In this document: piece by piece, positions 24,527-33,649 of the stretch
How the letters are laid out: each line of letters opens with the position of its first letter
Numbering within the stretch: the first letter of the stretch is position 1
Notes under the pieces: generated by a model
Database searches by the model: none
What the model saw: the letters and a program-made list of their open reading frames with translations, nothing else
Told to the model about the DNA's origin: nothing
Made by a program: the position numbers and the translations under genes
Assembly (NCBI GenBank): GCA_964350435.1
Contig: CAYGJS010000009.1
Location: forward strand, 6,931 to 70,930
DNA length: 64,000 nucleotides
From: TMED27 sp964350435
Lineage (GTDB): Bacteria > Pseudomonadota > Alphaproteobacteria > Micavibrionales > Micavibrionaceae
Direction of reading: 5' to 3'

Positions 24527-26872
24527 TTAGTTTTGGGTTATGTCGCTACGATAGGCCGATTCTTCAAACTCACCGAGGTTCTTAAGACCGATGCGAAAAA
24601 CTACTGCCACATCGTTTTCACCCGATACATCATTGGTAAAATTCTTCTCCGCTTGCACAGACCAGAACAAACACTGCCCCAAATAATCAATCGAAGCATA
24701 GGTTTCTCGAAGGCCAGGATCTATTCCCAAATCCTGCGTCGCCCCGCCGCGAAGCCTCCACTGTGGCGTTACATAAAAATCAGCACTGCTCTTGAGCTGC
24801 TCGCGGCTCTCATCAATATCCGTCCCCTCAAGCGCCCGCGCAAACAGATAATTCGTACGAAGTCGGAAGCGGTTCCAATCCACGCTCGCATCAACCTCGT
24901 GACGCTGCGAAGTCAAATGCCGCCCGCCAAGTTGATACCGATAATCCAGCGAATAGACATCCTTATAATTCCCCGAGAGACTGCCCACAACATCCGATTC
25001 TTGATCCTCCAGACCAGATCCGTTAGGAAACGGATTGTTTCGATCATCAAATCGATAACTCTGCCCTATAAACATATCCAGCGAACTATTATCATATCCA
25101 AAAACCCCGGAGCGCAAACCATATGTCACGCGGCTCTGATCCTCCACGCGGTCAAGCCCCGGAAACCGGTTAGCTTCGAACAAATTACTGGCATCAATCT
25201 GGACGCTCTGGCTGTCTTCATTCGGAATATCGGCACGCTCCGACATATTCGGCGCAGCCGTAACCGAAACCACAGGCTCAATCTTCGCCTGAAAACTCTC
25301 ATAGGCTCGCGCCATCGGATAACTGGTTTGCAAACTCGCTTGCGGAAAATACCGCATTTCCATACCGCTGCGGCTGCGCCCCGAACCCGCCGAAGCATTA
25401 AGGCGATCATTGCTTTGATAAGCATCGCCGCGCACACTCGTTCCAACTTTAGTTAAGAACCCGTAATCAGAAACCAGCCTGCGCTTCCAGCCCAGCTCTC
25501 CACTGGTCCGCAGCATATCAGGATCATCGCCCTCACGCGTCAGCCCAAGCACCCCGAAATCCGCCGTCCAATTCCCTTTAATCAGAGGAATATTCCCCGG
25601 CTCTCCCTGAAAACTCGCAAGAATTTCCGGCAATACATTGGGCTGATCCTCAACCTCGCGCAGGCGAATATCCTGATACGCAATCACCCGCGCCGAAGCA
25701 TAATCCCTGCCCGAAAAACGCTCGGCATAGATATCATTCTCCAGAACATCTTCGTTGGTAAAATCATACTGACGCATATATTGATCATCCGACGCCCAGT
25801 TGACATCAAAACCGGAGCGCCATTTCTCATCCATATCCCAGCGACCCTTGGCAAAAACATGCCCCCGCGCTTCGTCATTCTGCGTAATGCTTTGTCCTGA
25901 CTTTCGATCCTTGCGATCCGAAGCCGTTATACCGCCCGCAATTTCAAACAAAGCCTTATCCCAGCGTTTACGATACTCGGCAAGACCCAAGGGAGCCTGA
26001 TCCGTCATCGCAATCACGCCGAATGTCGCATCCTGATCCGGCGCAATCCCCCAATAATAGCTAGTCTCAACAAAAGCACCAAGCTCGCTCTTATACCCTG
26101 CAGACGGCGCAAGGAAACCGCTCTTTTGATCCACTGTTCCATCCGCATGCGAAAAATACGGCACATACATAATCGGCACCCCCAGCGCCTCAAATGTCGC
26201 ATTCTCATAGGCTATCGTCTGATTTTCGGCATCATGCTTGACCGTCCTTGCCTTGATCGCCCAGAGTGGGTCTTTCTCAGGCTCCGCCTTACAGGGCTCA
26301 CACGGTGTATAAGACGCCTTATGCATAGTCGTCACGACGCCGCCCTCACGCTCACCGCTCTCTGCCGTAAACCTTGACCCGTCCGTCATGGTGGTCAATA
26401 ACCGCTCAACTGCCCCATCTCGTAGCTTGTTATTATACGTAACCTTCTCCGCATAATGAATATCGCCATTCGGCTCGCTGAGCACCACATCCCCATGCGC
26501 CTCAACCACATCAGTATTCACGCTGTAACGCATATCATCCGCCCGCAAGATACGCCCAGATTGCGCCAAAAACACATCCCCTTGCGCCCGAACAACATCG
26601 GCTGCGTCATCATAGGTTAAATTATCCGCCTCCAGATCGACAGGCGGCTCGGAAGATGGGGGCGGCGTATAGGGCGCAGAAAGCATTTGAGCAGGGCCAG
26701 CCAAACCCGTATCCAGATCAAACACCGTCACACCCGTAGCGGGAATAACGGCAGAAGGCTCATAAACCGCCAGAGCCGCAGGCTCATCATACCCAATCAA
26801 AACCTGTGCTTCAGCGCGAAATGAAGCCGCCGCCGAAACCAAAACTGAAATGATGAAAAAAGATATACGCAT
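24527..26872 (-). CDS. lptD: LPS-assembly protein LptD
   Basis: Outer-membrane beta-barrel that inserts lipopolysaccharide into the outer leaflet with LptE. The start at ATG 26872 gives 781 residues with a signal peptide (MRISFFIISVLVSAAASFRA, cleaved before EAQ or after AEA). An OstA/LptA-like jellyroll domain follows (about 60-190: DNLTYDDAADVVRAQGDV and DMRYSVNTDVVEAHGDV), then the large barrel domain to the C-terminus, where GQCLFWSVQAEK and VVFRIGLKNLGEF are typical. A TTG at 26926 would extend the frame but would spoil the signal peptide. The common neighbours surA, pdxA and ksgA are absent. The presence of LptD implies an LPS-bearing outer membrane. Confidence 0.93.
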   Translation of the reverse strand: MRISFFIISVLVSAAASFRAEAQVLIGYDEPAALAVYEPSAVIPATGVTVFDLDTGLAGPAQMLSAPYTPPPSSEPPVDLEADNLTYDDAADVVRAQGDVFLAQSGRILRADDMRYSVNTDVVEAHGDVVLSEPNGDIHYAEKVTYNNKLRDGAVERLLTTMTDGSRFTAESGEREGGVVTTMHKASYTPCEPCKAEPEKDPLWAIKARTVKHDAENQTIAYENATFEALGVPIMYVPYFSHADGTVDQKSGFLAPSAGYKSELGAFVETSYYWGIAPDQDATFGVIAMTDQAPLGLAEYRKRWDKALFEIAGGITASDRKDRKSGQSITQNDEARGHVFAKGRWDMDEKWRSGFDVNWASDDQYMRQYDFTNEDVLENDIYAERFSGRDYASARVIAYQDIRLREVEDQPNVLPEILASFQGEPGNIPLIKGNWTADFGVLGLTREGDDPDMLRTSGELGWKRRLVSDYGFLTKVGTSVRGDAYQSNDRLNASAGSGRSRSGMEMRYFPQASLQTSYPMARAYESFQAKIEPVVSVTAAPNMSERADIPNEDSQSVQIDASNLFEANRFPGLDRVEDQSRVTYGLRSGVFGYDNSSLDMFIGQSYRFDDRNNPFPNGSGLEDQESDVVGSLSGNYKDVYSLDYRYQLGGRHLTSQRHEVDASVDWNRFRLRTNYLFARALEGTDIDESREQLKSSADFYVTPQWRLRGGATQDLGIDPGLRETYASIDYLGQCLFWSVQAEKNFTNDVSGENDVAVVFRIGLKNLGEFEESAYRSDITQN

Positions 26873-26947
26873 AGAAAAAGCCCGGTTAATCCTTTTAAGT
26901 CTGCCCTGTGAGGCTACTTTGGGCAAGAGAGGATTACGCGCAATCCC

Positions 26948-28306
26948 CTATCCGTTTTTGAAAAACCCCGGCAATTCGTCTCCAAAGCCCTTGGTGTCAT
27001 CCCCATAATCGTCATCATAATCCGCCTTGGGCGTTTTATCTTTTGATCTGGAAATATAAGGAACCTTTTTATCATCCTGAGTGACTGGAGATTTTGCCTT
27101 CACTACTTTTGGCTGAGGCTTTTCCGACTTGACGGATTTTGGCTTTTCGATAGGCGTCTTTACTTCTTCTTGCTTCTCGGCCTTCACGCTTCCGCCCATA
27201 TCAAACACAGGCACAGGCTTTGTAATCCGCTTTTCAATCGCATCCAGATATTTCTGCTCCGCCTTCGTCGCCAGCATCCAGGCGCGCCCTTCCGCGCCCG
27301 CACGACCCGTCCGCCCAATACGGTGCACATAATCATCCGCGTGCGTGGGAACGTCATAATTAAACACATGCGATAAACCCGTAACATCCAAACCGCGCCC
27401 CGCAACATCACTACACACCAACAAACGCACCTGGCCATCTTTGACCTCTTGCAAGGTTTCGGTGCGAAGCTTCTGCGCCATGTCGCCGTGCAAGCCCTTG
27501 GCGTCATAACCTTTGGCCTTCAAATATTTCACAAGCCCGTCAATATCCCGCTTGCGGTTACAAAAAATAAAGGCATTCTGAACGTCTTCCTGACGGATGA
27601 GCGTTTCCAAAACCTTCTCTTTTTCCTTCGGGTTCACATGCACCACAAACTGCGAAACCGTCGCCGCCGTCGTCGCAGGCGCCGAAACTTTCACCTCACG
27701 CGGATTGCTCAGGAACTTCTCAGTCAGCTTTTTAATCTCCGGGGCCATCGTCGCAGAAAACAGCAATGTCTGACGATTAAACGGCAGCAAACTGACGATC
27801 TTCTCAATATCGGGAATAAAACCCATATCCAGCATACGGTCCGCTTCGTCAATCACAAGAATCTTGATGTCAGTCAGCAAAATCCTGCCGCGCTCGAACA
27901 AATCCAGCATTCGCCCGGGCGTCGCGATCAAAACATCAACCCCGCGCTCCATCTTGGCTATTTGCTCGTTCATTGAAGTTCCGCCCGTCAGCAACGCCAT
28001 ACTGAGATTGGTGTACTTGCCATAGGTTTCAAAATTTTCGGCAATCTGCGCCGCCAGTTCACGCGTAGGCGAAAGCACGAGAGAACGCGGCATCCGCGCC
28101 TTCGCTCTCCCGCCCGCCAGGATTTCAATCATCGGCAGCGTAAAACCCGCCGTCTTTCCTGTTCCCGTCTGCGCTAATCCCACAACATCACGCATCATCA
28201 ATATATGCGGAATCGCCTGCTCCTGTATCGGTGTCGGGCTCTCATAGCCGCATTCTTCGATGGCTTTGAGGATATGTTCGTTAAGGCCGAGATCTTTGAA
28301 TTTCAT
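26948..28306 (-). CDS. DEAD-box ATP-dependent RNA helicase (RhlE-like)
   Basis: A 452-residue RNA helicase with the full motif set: Q motif (SPTPIQEQAIP), motif I AQTGTGKT, Ia PTRELAAQ, Ib TPGR, II DEAD, III SAT, V SDVAGRGLDV and VI HRIGRTGRAG. The two RecA domains end near residue 370 and are followed by a lysine-rich, low-complexity tail of about 80 residues, then an acidic end (YDDDYGDDTKGFGDELPG). The overall pattern is that of RhlE-type helicases involved in ribosome assembly or mRNA turnover. It is divergent from gshB. Confidence 0.93.
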   Translation of the reverse strand: MKFKDLGLNEHILKAIEECGYESPTPIQEQAIPHILMMRDVVGLAQTGTGKTAGFTLPMIEILAGGRAKARMPRSLVLSPTRELAAQIAENFETYGKYTNLSMALLTGGTSMNEQIAKMERGVDVLIATPGRMLDLFERGRILLTDIKILVIDEADRMLDMGFIPDIEKIVSLLPFNRQTLLFSATMAPEIKKLTEKFLSNPREVKVSAPATTAATVSQFVVHVNPKEKEKVLETLIRQEDVQNAFIFCNRKRDIDGLVKYLKAKGYDAKGLHGDMAQKLRTETLQEVKDGQVRLLVCSDVAGRGLDVTGLSHVFNYDVPTHADDYVHRIGRTGRAGAEGRAWMLATKAEQKYLDAIEKRITKPVPVFDMGGSVKAEKQEEVKTPIEKPKSVKSEKPQPKVVKAKSPVTQDDKKVPYISRSKDKTPKADYDDDYGDDTKGFGDELPGFFKNG

Positions 28307-28394
28307 ATAATTAAGTTTTTCTTTTCTTTATGGACTCACTCAGTATTATAAAAACCATTATAAATCAACACTTCTCATTCAAACGGATAAATGC

Positions 28395-29354
28395 ATGGCA
28401 ACCCGCGTCGCACTTCAAATGGATCCTCCACAAGACATCAATGTCGAAAAGGACTCAACCTTCGTTTTGGGCTTGGAGGCGCAAAAGCGCGGTCATACGC
28501 TGTTTTACTATAACGCAGAAACTTTAAGCATCAAAAACGGGCAGATTTCAGCCCTCGCTGCGCCCTTGCAATTCTTCCGCAAGAAAAATGCCTATTTTAA
28601 TTTGGGAACATTCAAACGCACGGCGCTTAATGACTTCGACCTGATCCTGATGCGTCAAGACTTCAACGGCCCCTTAAGCTACGCCGCCACCGCGCATATG
28701 CTGGACAACACCGATACGCTGATTTTAAACGACCCCTCCGGCGTGCGTGAAAGCCCCGAAAAACTCCTCATCACGCAATACCCTGACCTCGCCCCACCGA
28801 CACTCATATCCCGCAACCTCGATCAAATCACCGAATTCTTGAACGAGTATAAAGATATAATTATCAAGCCTTTAAACGGTTTTGGTGGCAAAGACGTTTA
28901 TCACCTCAAACTCGGCGATGACAACCTCAAAACCGTGCACGAGATGTTCTCGCGCCTTCATCCTGAACCCTTCATCATCCAAAAATTTATCCCCGAAATT
29001 AAGCGCGGCGATAAGCGCATCATCGTCGTAGAAGGGGAGCCTGTCGGCGCCCTGCTCCGCGTCCCCGCCAGCGGCACAATCCGCGGCAACCTCGCCGTTG
29101 GCGGCACAGCTGCCAAAGCAGAAATCACTGCCCGTGACCGCGAAATCTGCGAAAGGCTTAAGCCTGAACTGATTAAGCGCGGCCTCGTCTTCGTCGGCCT
29201 TGATGTGATTGGCGATTACGTTACAGAAATAAACCCGAAATCCCCAACGGGGCTTCAGCACATCTTCCGTCTTGATGGCAGTAAATGTGAAGAAGCAATC
29301 TGGGATGCCTACGAAGCCCGCCTCGCCGCCCACAAAAAGGCCAAAGCCGCATGA
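28395..29354 (+). CDS. gshB: Glutathione synthase
   Basis: ATP-grasp ligase that adds glycine to gamma-glutamylcysteine. The 319-residue protein has the GSH-S N-terminal domain and the ATP-grasp domain with IIKPLNGFGGKDV (about 154-166), DKRIIVVEGEPVGA, the RGNLAVGG loop and the metal-binding GLDVIGDYVTEINPKSPTG. A ribosome binding site GGATAA precedes the ATG at 28395. It overlaps the following small membrane protein gene by four bases, and that gene overlaps hisI by four, so the three are a translationally coupled unit. Confidence 0.97.
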   Translation: MATRVALQMDPPQDINVEKDSTFVLGLEAQKRGHTLFYYNAETLSIKNGQISALAAPLQFFRKKNAYFNLGTFKRTALNDFDLILMRQDFNGPLSYAATAHMLDNTDTLILNDPSGVRESPEKLLITQYPDLAPPTLISRNLDQITEFLNEYKDIIIKPLNGFGGKDVYHLKLGDDNLKTVHEMFSRLHPEPFIIQKFIPEIKRGDKRIIVVEGEPVGALLRVPASGTIRGNLAVGGTAAKAEITARDREICERLKPELIKRGLVFVGLDVIGDYVTEINPKSPTGLQHIFRLDGSKCEEAIWDAYEARLAAHKKAKAA

Positions 29355-29818
29355 ACTACCGCAACCTCGATATATCCGAACGGATTGCCGAATACTGGAA
29401 AGCCTTTAAAAAGCAACCCAAATCACGCCTGATCGCCGGCGCAATAGTCATTGCCGTCTTCATCTATGTCGTCTTCGGCGGCGCATACGGCAAACAATAC
29501 CACAAAGACGTGCAACGTGAGATGACTATCGCCACCGACCAATGCGAAAACTCACGCGGCGCTGTTCTGCGCAATTTACGTGACCTGAAAATCGGCACAG
29601 ACATTCTCGAAAAAATACCCGTCAACGGACAGCTTCCGATCTTCAAAAATATTAAACGTCCCTCTATCATCTTCACCGATACAGGATATGGCAGGCTGGA
29701 CGGCAGCGGCACCGAAAAAAACGTATACTGCAATTACGAAGACCCGCGCACAGGTAAAAACTATTATTACCGCTACGAAACCGGACAATGGGTCGATAAA
29801 GTAAGATTAAGACGATGA
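29351..29818 (+). CDS. Small membrane protein of unknown function
   Basis: A 155-residue protein with a charged cytoplasmic N-terminus, one transmembrane helix (about residues 27-45, AGAIVIAVFIYVVFGGAYG) and a C-terminal domain with conserved-looking cysteines at about 65 and 126 (DQCENSRG, VYCNYED). No family recognised. The ATGA overlaps with gshB upstream and hisI downstream show that it is a real, coupled gene. The two cysteines in a likely periplasmic domain could form a disulfide; any link to glutathione metabolism rests only on gene order. Confidence 0.8.
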   Translation: MNYRNLDISERIAEYWKAFKKQPKSRLIAGAIVIAVFIYVVFGGAYGKQYHKDVQREMTIATDQCENSRGAVLRNLRDLKIGTDILEKIPVNGQLPIFKNIKRPSIIFTDTGYGRLDGSGTEKNVYCNYEDPRTGKNYYYRYETGQWVDKVRLRR

Positions 29819-30186
29819 CCAATAAAGACCTCGAAGAAAACCTGACCTTCGCCCCCCGTTTTGACGACAAGGGCCTCATCCCCTGCATCGCCACAGACAG
29901 CGAAAGCGGGCAGGTCATCATGTTCGCCTGGATGAACGAGCAATCCCTCAAGCTCAGTATAGAAAGCGGCGAGGCGCATTATTGGTCAAGATCACGCGGA
30001 GAGCTCTGGCACAAAGGCGCCACAAGCGGTAACACGCAAACCATCCTTGAAATGCGTACCGATTGCGATCAGGACTGTCTTTGGATCACGGTAAAAGCAG
30101 GCCCCGCCTGTCACACAGGCCGCAAAACCTGCTTCTACCGTAAGGTTACGGGACAAAACACTCTGGAATTTATTGAAGTAGATTAA
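29815..30186 (+). CDS. hisI: Phosphoribosyl-AMP cyclohydrolase
   Basis: Third step of histidine synthesis, opening the adenine ring of PR-AMP. The 123-residue stand-alone enzyme (no HisE domain) keeps the family core VIMFAWMNEQSLK, ARYWSRSR-like (here AHYWSRSRGELWHKG), and the zinc/magnesium ligands DCDQDCLW (about 84-91) and a distal cysteine (GPACHTGRKTC). The ATG overlaps the preceding stop by four bases. It converges with the MerC-like gene, sharing four bases at the 3' ends. No other his gene is nearby. Confidence 0.97.
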   Translation: MTNKDLEENLTFAPRFDDKGLIPCIATDSESGQVIMFAWMNEQSLKLSIESGEAHYWSRSRGELWHKGATSGNTQTILEMRTDCDQDCLWITVKAGPACHTGRKTCFYRKVTGQNTLEFIEVD

Positions 30187-30647
30187 TGCCCTTCATGGAC
30201 TTCGTGCAATTCATGCACGTGCTCGCTATGCGCAACGCTGGCATTACGATGAAACCCGAAATACACGCCGACATTAATCACAAGCAATATAGTCGCTGCG
30301 ACCAATATCTTATGCGTGGTACTCGCCTTGGCGGGTGCGCCATGATCATGATCACAACATGTATGCTCATGCGGCCCCAATTTATTCATATGATGCGCCA
30401 GATAATGCAAACCCCACCCCAAAGCAACCACAACCGCAGAAACTCCGATCATCAATGGCTCCCAACCATGCATAACCTCATGCACATGTTCAAGCCACCC
30501 AGGCATCGCAACAACAAGCCCAAAAGTGCTGAGCAAACTCACAATCGAAAAAAGCGTCGGCAGTACACAGCAAAATATGTGCGAACCCTCGGACAGAACA
30601 ATCGCCCAGAGAAACTTCTTTTCATGTTTATGTATGGATTTATTCAT
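30183..30647 (-). CDS. MerC-like, histidine-rich membrane protein
   Basis: A 154-residue membrane protein with about three to four hydrophobic helices. The first holds Cys26-Cys27-Val-Leu-Pro30 (FCCVLPTLFS), the cysteine pair plus proline typical of MerC-type metal carriers. A loop is rich in potential metal ligands (HEHTCCDHDHG), and the C-terminus is a His/Glu tail (HVHELHEVHEGH). This suggests binding or transport of a soft or borderline metal, but no mer genes are present, so mercury is not implied. ATG at 30647 is preferred; the longer start at 30683 would overlap recJ by 26 bases. It ends inside the hisI stop region. Confidence 0.7.
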   Translation of the reverse strand: MNKSIHKHEKKFLWAIVLSEGSHIFCCVLPTLFSIVSLLSTFGLVVAMPGWLEHVHEVMHGWEPLMIGVSAVVVALGWGLHYLAHHMNKLGPHEHTCCDHDHGAPAKASTTHKILVAATILLVINVGVYFGFHRNASVAHSEHVHELHEVHEGH

Positions 30648-30657
30648 ACCGCCACTT

Positions 30658-32433
30658 TTATAGGATTGCTGATTTCCGCGCAAGGTCTTCCGATGTAAAG
30701 CTCGCGTCCTTTATATGCATCTCGACTTTATCCTGCCCGCCCCAATTATCAATCTTTAGCGTGCCCAAAATATCAAACGCGGCTTTGCCTTGCTTCAGCA
30801 ATGCATCACCCAGCGGCGTGCCGACCGCGCGAAACGCCATCGCTTTCATGCGGCTCCCGCCTTCCCAATCAGAAATCATGACCCGTATATGCGCCTCCCC
30901 AACCACATCCGCGCTCCACACCCGCACATTCTGAAACAAAAACAACGGCTCTGCATAATCCTGCCCGAACGGCCCCAGAGCATCCTGCACCATCCGCACC
31001 AGCCCCGTATTCGCACCGCGCACAGTCACAACCGCATCAACAGGCGTTTTAATATTCGCGCTCGCGCTTTTCATCTGGTTCGCAACATGCTCGTACAAAA
31101 ACGCTCTGAAATCCTCAATACGGTCTTCTGCCACCGTAAATCCTCCCGCCATAGCATGGCCGCCGCCCTTTTCAATAATCCCGCTATTGCGCGCATCAAT
31201 GAAGGCTTGCGCGATATGAACCCCCGCAACCGAACGCCCCGATCCGCGCCCTTCTACCCGCCCGTCTATATCTTCCAAAGACACCAGCACAGCAGGCTTG
31301 CCGTATTTTTCCTTCAGCCGCCCCGCAACCAAACCGCTCAACCCCTGATGAAACTCTTTCGACACCACAAACAGCATCGAATTGCGATCAAGCCCCATAT
31401 CCTCAACTTGTGCAATCGCCTCGCGCTCCATCTCCATCTGGATGGATTTTCGCTTGTCATTGGAATCACTTAGTGTCCAGGCAATATCAATCGCCTCGGC
31501 CTCATCATCCGTGGCGAGCAACCGCGCCCCCAAATCAGATTTATGCACGCGGCTGCCCGCATTGATCCGCGGCCCCAAAACAAATCCTGCATGGTAAGGC
31601 GTAAGCGTGCCGGTGACTTTAGAAACTTCGATCAATGCACTGAGCCCCACATTGACACTATTTTGCATCACTTTGAACCCATGCTTCACAAACAAACGGT
31701 TCGCCCCGCTCAAAGGCACCATATCGCAGACAGTCCCCAAAGCAAGAATATCAAGCCAACTCTTGAGCGGCGCATCACCCTTTAGCTTATTATTCATCGC
31801 CACGCAGGCCATAAAGGTCACGCCCACCGCCGCCAAAACATCCAAACCCGATGTATCATCCTTGCGCTTCGGATTGACAACAAATTTCGCAGCAGGCAGC
31901 CTTTCTTCGGCCTCATGGTGATCGAGAATAATAATCTCAAGACCCATATCATTCGCCGCCTGCACCACATCAAACGCGCTCGTCCCGCAATCCAGCAAAA
32001 ACACAATCTCCGCCCCGCCGTCCTTCAAGGACTGCAAAGCCTCGGCATTCGGCCCATACCCTTCCGTCAAACGCCCCGGAATATAAATCGGCGCATCAAT
32101 ACCGAAATGCTTCAGAAAACGAAACAGCAACGCCGAAGACGTCGCCCCGTCCACATCAAAATCACCGAAAATCGCGATATTCTTTTTCGTCCGAATAGCT
32201 TCGGCCATATAGACTGCTAAGGCTTCCATATCTTTCAATGAAAACGGATCAGGAAAATTGTCTTTTAAGGTGGGATTTAAAAACACCGGAATATCCTCGG
32301 ATGGAACGCCCCGCTGCACCAATATCCGCGCAATCAACTCAGGCAAATCATGCGCCCGCGCCACACGCTCGACGACATCAAAAGCCGCATCAGGCATAAC
32401 CCACTGCGCTTTGTTGAGAGAAAGAGAATCCAT
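30658..32433 (-). CDS. recJ: Single-stranded-DNA-specific exonuclease RecJ
   Basis: 5'-3' ssDNA exonuclease of recombination and repair. The 591-residue protein shows the DHH-family motifs: IFGDFDVDGATS (motif I), LDCGTS (motif II), ILDHHEAE (motif III, around residue 172-179), and the DHHA1 part with GGGHAMAGGFTV, followed by the OB-like C-terminal region. Length is normal. It is downstream of glpX in the common alphaproteobacterial order hom-glpX-recJ; 92 bases with a palindromic repeat separate recJ from glpX. Confidence 0.97.
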   Translation of the reverse strand: MDSLSLNKAQWVMPDAAFDVVERVARAHDLPELIARILVQRGVPSEDIPVFLNPTLKDNFPDPFSLKDMEALAVYMAEAIRTKKNIAIFGDFDVDGATSSALLFRFLKHFGIDAPIYIPGRLTEGYGPNAEALQSLKDGGAEIVFLLDCGTSAFDVVQAANDMGLEIIILDHHEAEERLPAAKFVVNPKRKDDTSGLDVLAAVGVTFMACVAMNNKLKGDAPLKSWLDILALGTVCDMVPLSGANRLFVKHGFKVMQNSVNVGLSALIEVSKVTGTLTPYHAGFVLGPRINAGSRVHKSDLGARLLATDDEAEAIDIAWTLSDSNDKRKSIQMEMEREAIAQVEDMGLDRNSMLFVVSKEFHQGLSGLVAGRLKEKYGKPAVLVSLEDIDGRVEGRGSGRSVAGVHIAQAFIDARNSGIIEKGGGHAMAGGFTVAEDRIEDFRAFLYEHVANQMKSASANIKTPVDAVVTVRGANTGLVRMVQDALGPFGQDYAEPLFLFQNVRVWSADVVGEAHIRVMISDWEGGSRMKAMAFRAVGTPLGDALLKQGKAAFDILGTLKIDNWGGQDKVEMHIKDASFTSEDLARKSAIL

Positions 32434-32449
32434 AGATTATTTTTAACAC

Positions 32450-32517
32450 GTCATTGCGAGCAAAGCGAAGCAATCTATGGATTGCCGCGTCGGAGCAATG
32501 CTCCTCCTCGCAAAGAC
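32450..32517. repeat. Palindromic intergenic repeat (GTCATTGCGAG type)
   Basis: A 68-bp element between glpX and recJ starts GTCATTGCGAG and ends CTCGCAAAGAC, the reverse complement with one mismatch, and contains the inner pair AATCTATGGATT and GGAGCAATGCTCC. It matches the general form of dispersed GTCATTGCGAG repeats seen between genes in many bacterial genomes. Only one copy is in the window. Confidence 0.6.
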
Positions 32518-32525
32518 TGAATAGC

Positions 32526-33539
32526 TTAAATGCTCTTAATCCAAGTTTTTCTCTTGAAATTATGCGTCGCCTCAATGCGGCGCACAGTGCCCGATTTCGA
32601 ACGCATAACAATCGTAGACGTCTTCGCCCCGCCTGCATAACGACGAACCCCGCGCAGCATCGTGCCATCCGTCACGCCAGTCGCCGCAAACATCACATTG
32701 TCGCCCTTGGCCAGATCATCGGTGGTATAAATTTTCTTCAAATCCGTAATGCCCCATTTCTCGGCGCGCGCCCGCTCAACATCCGTATGAAACACAAGGC
32801 GCCCAAGCATCGCCCCGCCTGTACATTGCAGCGCAGCCGCCGCCAAAACGCCCTCTGGCGCGCCGCCATTACCGACATAAAGATCAATCCCCGTATCAGG
32901 ATCAGTCGTCGCAATCACCGCCGAAACATCCCCATCCCCAATCAGCGTAATCCGCGCGCCCGCCGCGCGGACCCCCACAATCAAATCTGCATGACGCGGG
33001 CGATCCAAAATACACACATTCAAATCATTGACACTGCCACCCTTTTCCTTCGCCAACCGCGCCAGAACATCACCAATCGGCGCATCCAGATCAAGGATAG
33101 AAGCATCAATCCCCGGCCCGACAGCGATTTTATCCATATACGTATCAGGCGCATTCAAAAACCCGCCCTTATCCGTCATCGCGATAACAGCCAGAGCATT
33201 CGGCCCGCCCGCGGCTGTAATATCCGTGCCTTCCAAAGGGTCAAGCGCAATATCAATTTCCGGCCCATCGCCAGTTCCCACTTCCTCGCCAATATACAGC
33301 ATCGGTGCTTCATCACGCTCACCTTCACCAATCACCACAGTGCCGCGAATATGCAGAGAATTGAGCGCATCACGCATCGCGTCCACCGCCACCTGATCCG
33401 CCGCCATCTTGTCACCGCGCCCTACAAGCTTAGAAGCCGCCAAAGCCGCCGCCTCCGTTACCCGCGCCACTTCCAGCGCAAGATTACGATCCATAAAATT
33501 TTCTGCTTCGGCCATACCGTCAACTTTCTGTATTTTCAT
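32526..33539 (-). CDS. glpX: Fructose-1,6-bisphosphatase class II
   Basis: GlpX-type, Li+-sensitive phosphatase family member of gluconeogenesis or the Calvin-type sugar cycle. The 337-residue protein carries GEGERDEAPMLYIGEEVG, the metal-binding ALDPLEGTDI (about 96-105) and GGAPEGVLAAAALQCTGG, all diagnostic of class II enzymes. Some GlpX enzymes also act on sedoheptulose-1,7-bisphosphate; this cannot be excluded. It sits between hom (upstream, separated by a 79-bp palindromic repeat) and recJ. Confidence 0.97.
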   Translation of the reverse strand: MKIQKVDGMAEAENFMDRNLALEVARVTEAAALAASKLVGRGDKMAADQVAVDAMRDALNSLHIRGTVVIGEGERDEAPMLYIGEEVGTGDGPEIDIALDPLEGTDITAAGGPNALAVIAMTDKGGFLNAPDTYMDKIAVGPGIDASILDLDAPIGDVLARLAKEKGGSVNDLNVCILDRPRHADLIVGVRAAGARITLIGDGDVSAVIATTDPDTGIDLYVGNGGAPEGVLAAAALQCTGGAMLGRLVFHTDVERARAEKWGITDLKKIYTTDDLAKGDNVMFAATGVTDGTMLRGVRRYAGGAKTSTIVMRSKSGTVRRIEATHNFKRKTWIKSI

Positions 33540-33556
33540 TTTTTACCTCTTTTTTT

Positions 33557-33635
33557 GTCATCCTGAAGCGCTTGCGCTGAAGGATCTGATTGTTTGTCCA
33601 TGAGATCCTTCAGACCTATAGGTCTTCAGGATGAC
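33557..33635. repeat. 79-bp palindromic repeat, copy A
   Basis: Starts GTCATCCTGAAG and ends CTTCAGGATGAC, with inner arms AGGATCT / AGATCCT and a nested palindrome AGACCTATAGGTCT near the 3' side. The element at 53502-53581 is the same in inverse orientation, with identical outer arms and the same nested palindrome. It lies between hom and glpX and could form a long hairpin in RNA. Confidence 0.85.
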
Positions 33636-33649
33636 GAGCGTTAAAGGCG

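Noticed and set aside
30183..30647. Mercury-resistance locus
   Set aside because: Only a MerC-like helix is present; merR of a mer operon, merA, merT and merP are absent, and the MerR at 41985 belongs to the ihfA cluster.
32454..33566. A 370-codon plus-strand open frame opposite glpX
   Set aside because: It is antisense to a clear glpX gene, arginine/asparagine-rich and without any domain; a shadow of the real gene's codon bias.
33557..33635. CRISPR repeat unit
   Set aside because: The palindromic elements are single copies 20 kb apart in opposite orientation, without spacers or cas genes.
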